From an uncultured Lentisphaerota bacterium (GTDB lineage Bacteria; Verrucomicrobiota; Lentisphaeria; Oligosphaerales; CAITYL01): a stretch of DNA of 64,000 bases. The stretch covers positions 62,001 through 126,000 of the forward strand of contig CAIXRA010000025.1 in the NCBI GenBank assembly GCA_903921725.1, given 5' to 3'. Of the stretch, positions 60,014 to 64,000 are shown one piece after another. Under the pieces are notes generated by a model. The model was not told the origin of the DNA, searched no databases, and saw nothing but the letters and a program-made list of their open reading frames with translations. Position 1 is the stretch's first letter; each line of letters begins with the position of its first letter. The position numbers and the translations under genes were made by a program.

Positions 60014-60784
60014 TCACTTCAGCCGCAGCAGTCCGGCGCGGATTTTTTCGTAGCGCGTTTTCATCCAGGCGGGCGTCGCGGCCGCAACCGCCTCCGGAAG
60101 CGCGGCCGTGCGAAAATCCACGGGGCTGAGTATGACGCGGAGGTTCGGGAGGCCGGTGTCGGCGGCGAGCACGAACAGCTCCTCCGACGCCGGATCGCCC
60201 ATCGCCAGACAGCCGATGGAGCAGTTCCTGCCGTGGATCATGATGTCGCCGCCGAGCGTTTTCAGATCGCGGCCGTCGATCTGCGCCTGGGCGCGGTCTT
60301 CGGCGCTCGGATAGTTCACCCGCAGCGCGAGGTGGTAGCGGCTGTTGGGGTTCAACAGCTCGATGCCGTAGAACCCTTCCGGCACCTGGCAGTCGCCCTC
60401 CCGCAACTTCGGCCCCGGTCCGCCGGAGGCCGCGAGGACCGGATACTCCGCGACCTTGGCGTATCGCGGGGCGGGCGGCGCCTTCTTTGCGGCCTTTGCT
60501 GAGTTCGCGGCTTTTGCCGGCACCTCCGGCAACCGCGCCCAGACCTCCAGCCGCTTCTCCTGCTTCAAGCCGACCAGGATGACCTCCGCCGGCGGATACG
60601 CCACCCCCGCCTTCTGGAAGCCCGGCGCCAGGCGCGCCCGCGCCACCGGCCCGTACTGGACGACGCGCTGGTCGACCGTGCGCACCCCCAGCCGTGTCTC
60701 GGTCGTTTTCGCCAGCATCCAGAATCCTCCCAGCACCACCATGCCCATCAGGATCCAGAGTACGATCTTCTTTGATTCGTCCAT
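60014..60784 (-). CDS. YafK-like L,D-transpeptidase with membrane anchor
   Basis: Periplasmic L,D-transpeptidase-family protein of 256 residues. An N-terminal anchor (about 7-25) is followed by a charged linker and the catalytic domain with GDCQVPEGFYGIELLNPNS and the active-site HGRNCSIGCLAMGD (nucleophile Cys in SIGCLAM). YafK/DpaA proteins cut or form links between lipoprotein and peptidoglycan. ATG 60784 with GGCGGAAACGGT upstream; a TTG start at 60805 would add seven residues. It lies downstream of opgH on the same strand. Confidence 0.9.
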   Translation of the reverse strand: MDESKKIVLWILMGMVVLGGFWMLAKTTETRLGVRTVDQRVVQYGPVARARLAPGFQKAGVAYPPAEVILVGLKQEKRLEVWARLPEVPAKAANSAKAAKKAPPAPRYAKVAEYPVLAASGGPGPKLREGDCQVPEGFYGIELLNPNSRYHLALRVNYPSAEDRAQAQIDGRDLKTLGGDIMIHGRNCSIGCLAMGDPASEELFVLAADTGLPNLRVILSPVDFRTAALPEAVAAATPAWMKTRYEKIRAGLLRLK

Positions 60785-60848
60785 ACCGTTTCCGCCTTCC
60801 GCCAAGGAGTTGCGGGGGTTCCGTCGCGCAGGGGTCAGCCGCCGCGCG

Positions 60849-62987
60849 TCACCGGTAGAGGGCGGTGACGGGGTCGCGGGTCAGCGTGTTGTACTGGCGC
60901 ATGGCGATGCGCCACCACTGGGGCAGCTTCTCGTCCGGGGTCGCCCAAAGGTTGCGGTAGAGCCAGACCATGGACTCGGCATCGAGCATGAGCACATGCT
61001 TGTCGCGCATGGACAGCACGTGCGGCCCCTGGAAGAGCAGCTTCTCGCGCAGTTTCTGGATGTATTCACGCGTCTCCTCAACCGGCCGGCGCCGCTGGCG
61101 CAGGAGGGAGACGTGAACCGAGTTCACATACGGATCGAGCACCGCCTGCAACAGGCCGTAGTCACGGGCGAGTTCCGGATGCGGCTGGAGGTGGCGGTAA
61201 CAGGCCTCGAGGTGTTTGGACAGACTGGCCAGCTCCTTCGGCGGCTGGGTTTCCTCTGGAACGAGGAACAGCCCCCACTCCCGCGCGATCCGGCCGTTCT
61301 GCTCGGTGCTGAGGAAGATGGAGAGCGGAACCGCCAGCAGCAGCCCCAGGATCACCGGGCTCATCCACCAGAAGAACGCAGGCGAGAGATACCAGGCCAG
61401 CGCGCCCCAGAGCACCCCGGCGAGGGTATGCGGCCAGTGGGTCAGGATCGCCTCGCGCCAGTCGGTGCCGTCGGACGCCGAGCGGTTCTGGGTGACCCAG
61501 TGCACGCCCTGCCCGAACAGGGTGAAGATCACGAACTTGCTGTGGAACAGCATCTGCACCGGTGCAAGCAGCGAAGACACCACTATTTCAACAAAGGCGC
61601 TGGCGAGCATCAGAATCGGGCCGCCAAAGCTTTTTGTGCGTTCGCGGCTACCGAGCGTCCAGACCAGCGCCATGATCTTCGGGAGGAACAGGAAGAACAA
61701 CACCAGGGCGAAGAGGAAGACAGCCTCGTTCACCCCCCAGGGCGTCCACAGCAGCGACTGTTTGCCGTAGTAGGAGAACCACTGCCGGTTCTGGAGCTGG
61801 AACACATGCAGCGTGCTGAAGCCGAGGAACGCCAGCCACAGCGGCGAGGAGGCGTAGGCCATGATGCCGAGGGCCAGGTGGAGGCGGTTGATGAAGTGCA
61901 GCCCCTTCGCCTGCAGGAGCCAGCTGTGCTGGAGGTTGCCCTGGCACCAGCGGCGGTCGCGCTTGGCCGCGTCGATCAGCGTCGGCGGTCCCTCCTCGTA
62001 GCTTCCCGGAAGGTCGTACGCCAGCCAGACGTGGTAGCCGGCGCGCCGCATCAGGGCCGCCTCCACATAGTCGTGGCTGAGGATGTGCCCGCCCAGCGGC
62101 TCCTTGCCGGGCAGAGCGGGCAGCGCGCAAAACTCAATGAACGGCTGCGTGCGGATGATGGCGTTGTGCCCCCAGTAGTTGCCCTCGGACATCTGCCAGT
62201 AGCTCAACCCCGCGGAGAAGATTGCGCCGTAAAGCCGGCTGCCAAACTGCTGAATGCGCCCGTAGAGGCTGGTGGCGTTGACAAGCTGGGGGCAGGTCTG
62301 GATGATGCCGACCCGCGGGTTCTTCTCCATCAGCCGCACCATCGTCGTCAGCGTGCTTCCCGTCATGATGCTGTCCGCATCGAGTACGACCATGTAGCGG
62401 TAGCGCTTGCCCCAGCGGCGGAGGAAGTCGGAGACATTGCCGCTCTTGCGGTTGAGAGGCTGGCGGCGTTTCCTGTAGAAGATCTTGCCGAAAGCGTTGA
62501 GCTGCTTGCACAGCTCCAGCCAGGCCACCTCCTCCTGAATCCAGTTGTTGGGGTTGTTGGAGTCGCTGCAGATGAAGAAGTCGAAATGCGCCAGCTGCCC
62601 CTCCGCCTCCACTGAGCGGAAGATCGTGCGAACCCCTTCGAAGACCCGGCTGACATCCTCGTTGAACACCGGGATCACGACGGCGGTGGAGGCCAGCGGC
62701 ACCGCCTCGCCCGATGCCAGCGTGGCCGCGATGCGGCGGCGGTCTCCCCCGCGGTTGAGCAGGAAAAAGCCGAACGCCGCCTGGCAGAACCCGAAGATCA
62801 CCACCGCGGTCAGCAGCACGAACACGCCCCAGAGGAAGACGCCGCTCAATGTGCGGCCGTTCCGCCACAGGATGTCGGCCATGTACCAGGAGCAGAGGCT
62901 GGTCAGCACGAACACCGTGGTGAAAAAGAGGAAGCGGCGGCGACGAATCTGCAGCCGGGTCGCGTATGGGGCGCTGGCGATTTCCAT
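60849..62987 (-). CDS. opgH: Glucan biosynthesis glucosyltransferase OpgH
   Basis: Inner-membrane processive GT2 enzyme that makes and exports beta-1,2-linked osmoregulated periplasmic glucan from UDP-glucose. 712 residues. Two N-terminal helices precede the catalytic domain with PVFNEDVSRVFEG, FICSDSNNP, MVVLDADSIMTG, ILSHDYVEAALMRRAG and the RDRRWCQGN motif; about six helices follow. Compared with Escherichia coli OpgH (847 residues), the cytoplasmic N-terminal region of about 130 residues is missing. It starts 10 bp after a small unknown gene that follows opgG. Confidence 0.96.
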   Translation of the reverse strand: MEIASAPYATRLQIRRRRFLFFTTVFVLTSLCSWYMADILWRNGRTLSGVFLWGVFVLLTAVVIFGFCQAAFGFFLLNRGGDRRRIAATLASGEAVPLASTAVVIPVFNEDVSRVFEGVRTIFRSVEAEGQLAHFDFFICSDSNNPNNWIQEEVAWLELCKQLNAFGKIFYRKRRQPLNRKSGNVSDFLRRWGKRYRYMVVLDADSIMTGSTLTTMVRLMEKNPRVGIIQTCPQLVNATSLYGRIQQFGSRLYGAIFSAGLSYWQMSEGNYWGHNAIIRTQPFIEFCALPALPGKEPLGGHILSHDYVEAALMRRAGYHVWLAYDLPGSYEEGPPTLIDAAKRDRRWCQGNLQHSWLLQAKGLHFINRLHLALGIMAYASSPLWLAFLGFSTLHVFQLQNRQWFSYYGKQSLLWTPWGVNEAVFLFALVLFFLFLPKIMALVWTLGSRERTKSFGGPILMLASAFVEIVVSSLLAPVQMLFHSKFVIFTLFGQGVHWVTQNRSASDGTDWREAILTHWPHTLAGVLWGALAWYLSPAFFWWMSPVILGLLLAVPLSIFLSTEQNGRIAREWGLFLVPEETQPPKELASLSKHLEACYRHLQPHPELARDYGLLQAVLDPYVNSVHVSLLRQRRRPVEETREYIQKLREKLLFQGPHVLSMRDKHVLMLDAESMVWLYRNLWATPDEKLPQWWRIAMRQYNTLTRDPVTALYR

Positions 62988-62997
62988 GTGGGGCTTC

Positions 62998-63579
62998 TCA
63001 GAGTTCGTGGAGTCTCAGGAACAGGTAGGCAAGGATGGCGAGAAACAGGGCCCAGAGCATGAACATCTTCAGCGCGGGCCACTTCTCGAAGGTCTCCCAG
63101 GTATCGCCGGCGGTCTCGGTGATGACCCCCAGATCCATGGGGCGCGGGACCATGCTCGAGAGCTGCAGGGTCGGCCCGGCCTTGATGGTCGTCTCGCGCA
63201 TCCGTTCACGCATCCGCTCCGGAAGCTGCGCCGAATCGGAGAACAGGAAGGGCCACTGCGCCGGCAGGTCCGCCACCTGAATCCCCACGCGCCCCTGCGT
63301 CTCCAGCACGTCCGGATCAATGTTCTCCCCGCGGAGGACGATTCTGAACCAGTTGTCGATCTGGCGGTCGATCTCCTCGACGGCGTGGACGACGGGCGGC
63401 TTCTCCGGGGCGGCCTGGTGGAGGACCGCCGCGCGGCTGAGCGCCAGCATGGTGAGCCGCTGCTGGTGCAGCTTGTTGCGGATGCGGTGGGCGCGCAGGT
63501 AGTCGTCCACCCGCGTGTAGGCCTCGTTCCATTCGTCGACAGAACCGGTGGCCGGCTGGAATTGGATCAGGGATTCCAT
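62998..63579 (-). CDS. Unknown membrane-tail protein between opgG and opgH
   Basis: Protein of 193 residues. It is soluble and helical (EWNEAYTRVDDYLRAHRIRN, VEEIDRQIDNWF) up to about 160, then one C-terminal helix (about 168-190, KMFMLWALFLAILAYLFLRL). It overlaps the opgG end by 13 bp and stops 10 bp before opgH, so expression is tightly coupled. It could replace the missing N-terminal part of OpgH or act as a regulator or partner; sequence similarity to the OpgH N-terminus is not evident by eye. Confidence 0.8.
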   Translation of the reverse strand: MESLIQFQPATGSVDEWNEAYTRVDDYLRAHRIRNKLHQQRLTMLALSRAAVLHQAAPEKPPVVHAVEEIDRQIDNWFRIVLRGENIDPDVLETQGRVGIQVADLPAQWPFLFSDSAQLPERMRERMRETTIKAGPTLQLSSMVPRPMDLGVITETAGDTWETFEKWPALKMFMLWALFLAILAYLFLRLHEL

Positions 63580-64000
63580 CGGTAGCTCCAGGTTTCCGAA
63601 AGCGCCTCATCGCCCCGGCGCAGGTAACAGCGCAGCTCGATGGTGGGGCGTTCGGCCTGAGGAAGGATTGTCGAGCGGTATTGCACGGTTGTGTCGCCCA
63701 GCACCTGCGCGCCTTTGCGCAGCGCCTCATTCTTCCCGGCGGCACCGTCCGGCGGGCTCACGAAACGGTCCAGCGTCCAGAGCATGTGGTTCATCTGGTC
63801 GACCAGCCCGTGGTTTTCCAGCGCGCGCAGGGTCTGCGGCTTGAGGCGGAGGGTCGCCCCCACACGCCAGGTCGAATCAACCGGGTTCCGGTGCGCGTAG
63901 ACATGCACCAGCTCCGCGCCCTCGCCGACCGTGAACACGGGCTTGATGTCGGCGTCGGCCGGAAGCCCCGCCAGACGCTTGCCCTCAAAGTCGATGATGA
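63567..64000 (-). CDS. opgG: Periplasmic glucan biosynthesis protein OpgG (5' part outside window)
   Basis: C-terminal 144 codons of OpgG, which modifies or branches periplasmic glucan. Visible: IIDFEGKRLAGLP, WRVGATLRLKPQ, LRCYLRRGDEALSETWSYRW before the stop, all matching the OpgG C-terminal Ig-like domain. The frame is open to base 64000, so the N-terminal catalytic part and signal peptide are beyond the window. First known gene of the opgG-unknown-opgH operon. Confidence 0.9.
   Translation of the reverse strand, partial: IIDFEGKRLAGLPADADIKPVFTVGEGAELVHVYAHRNPVDSTWRVGATLRLKPQTLRALENHGLVDQMNHMLWTLDRFVSPPDGAAGKNEALRKGAQVLGDTTVQYRSTILPQAERPTIELRCYLRRGDEALSETWSYRWNP

Overview
The window is GC-rich (about two thirds G+C by eye), densely coding on both strands, and bacterial. 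No tRNA, rRNA, insertion sequence, prophage or CRISPR locus is visible. The gene set suggests a Gram-negative fermentative anaerobe, probably of the PVC superphylum (Lentisphaerota or Kiritimatiellota is my best guess). It includes an LptE-like outer-membrane lipoprotein, OpgG/OpgH glucan synthesis, a LolC/E-type permease, the redox regulator Rex, the [FeFe]-hydrogenase maturase HydE and anaerobic ThiH. It also has a TIGR03790-type protein, VIT/VWA secreted proteins, an FHA-MoxR fusion, secreted GH27 and GH2 glycosidases and a PocR hybrid kinase. The lineage is inference; no marker gene here settles it.

Layout. 1-3.1 kb (minus): a PadR regulator followed by an alpha-2-macroglobulin with an N-terminal HAAS-like domain, running off the left edge. 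3.4-6.5 kb: rodA, then ruvA-ruvB on the opposite strand. 6.5-8.8 kb (minus): sensor kinase, glycosyltransferase, cupin. 9.2-10.2 kb: hydE. 10.3-13.8 kb (minus): two secreted VWA proteins. 14.3-18.9 kb (plus): rex, lptE, ispF, TIGR03790 protein. 18.9-27.2 kb (minus): a long run with a galactokinase-like GHMP protein, a membrane-anchored proline-rich protein, a small unknown, a sensor kinase, NfeD, FloA, galM and a PurF-like protein. 27.4-35.1 kb (plus): FHA-MoxR, LolC/E-type permease, Nudix hydrolase, GYF-domain membrane protein, WrbA, ferredoxin-domain reductase, ThiH. 35.2-40.0 kb: secreted alpha-galactosidase, three unknowns and a truncated gene copy. 40.1-45.1 kb (plus): proA, FKBP isomerase, NagD-like phosphatase, ArnT-like transferase. 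45.1-47.2 kb (minus): HIT protein, queC and an unusual Cys/His-repeat protein. 47.7-53.6 kb (plus): coaE, rho, a zinc-ribbon protein, a PocR hybrid kinase. 53.6-59.9 kb: hisI, a CrtI-like oxidoreductase, a secreted GH2 enzyme, a DUF985 cupin. 60.0-64.0 kb (minus): a YafK-like L,D-transpeptidase and an opgG-unknown-opgH operon cut by the right edge.

How the genes fit together. Most are housekeeping or cell-envelope genes. Secreted GH27/GH2 enzymes plus GalM and a galactokinase-like protein point to use of galactosides. Several envelope systems are present: A2M, FloA/NfeD, Lol, Lpt and Opg.

The most unusual property is the non-coding sequence. Many spacers carry short-period repeats or inverted repeats of distinct families: exact 10-bp units, exact 8-bp units, a TTTGCGTC-type inverted repeat, a GC-rich GGGAGCGTGGGC-type family and a double-hairpin family. 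Some run into the ends or linkers of genes. In addition a palindrome, GCGGANTCCGC, occurs about eleven times by eye, inside genes, upstream of genes and in a terminator loop, far more than composition predicts. The PadR/HAAS-A2M pair, the Cys/His-repeat protein and the extra gene inside opgG-opgH are the best candidates for undescribed protein systems.
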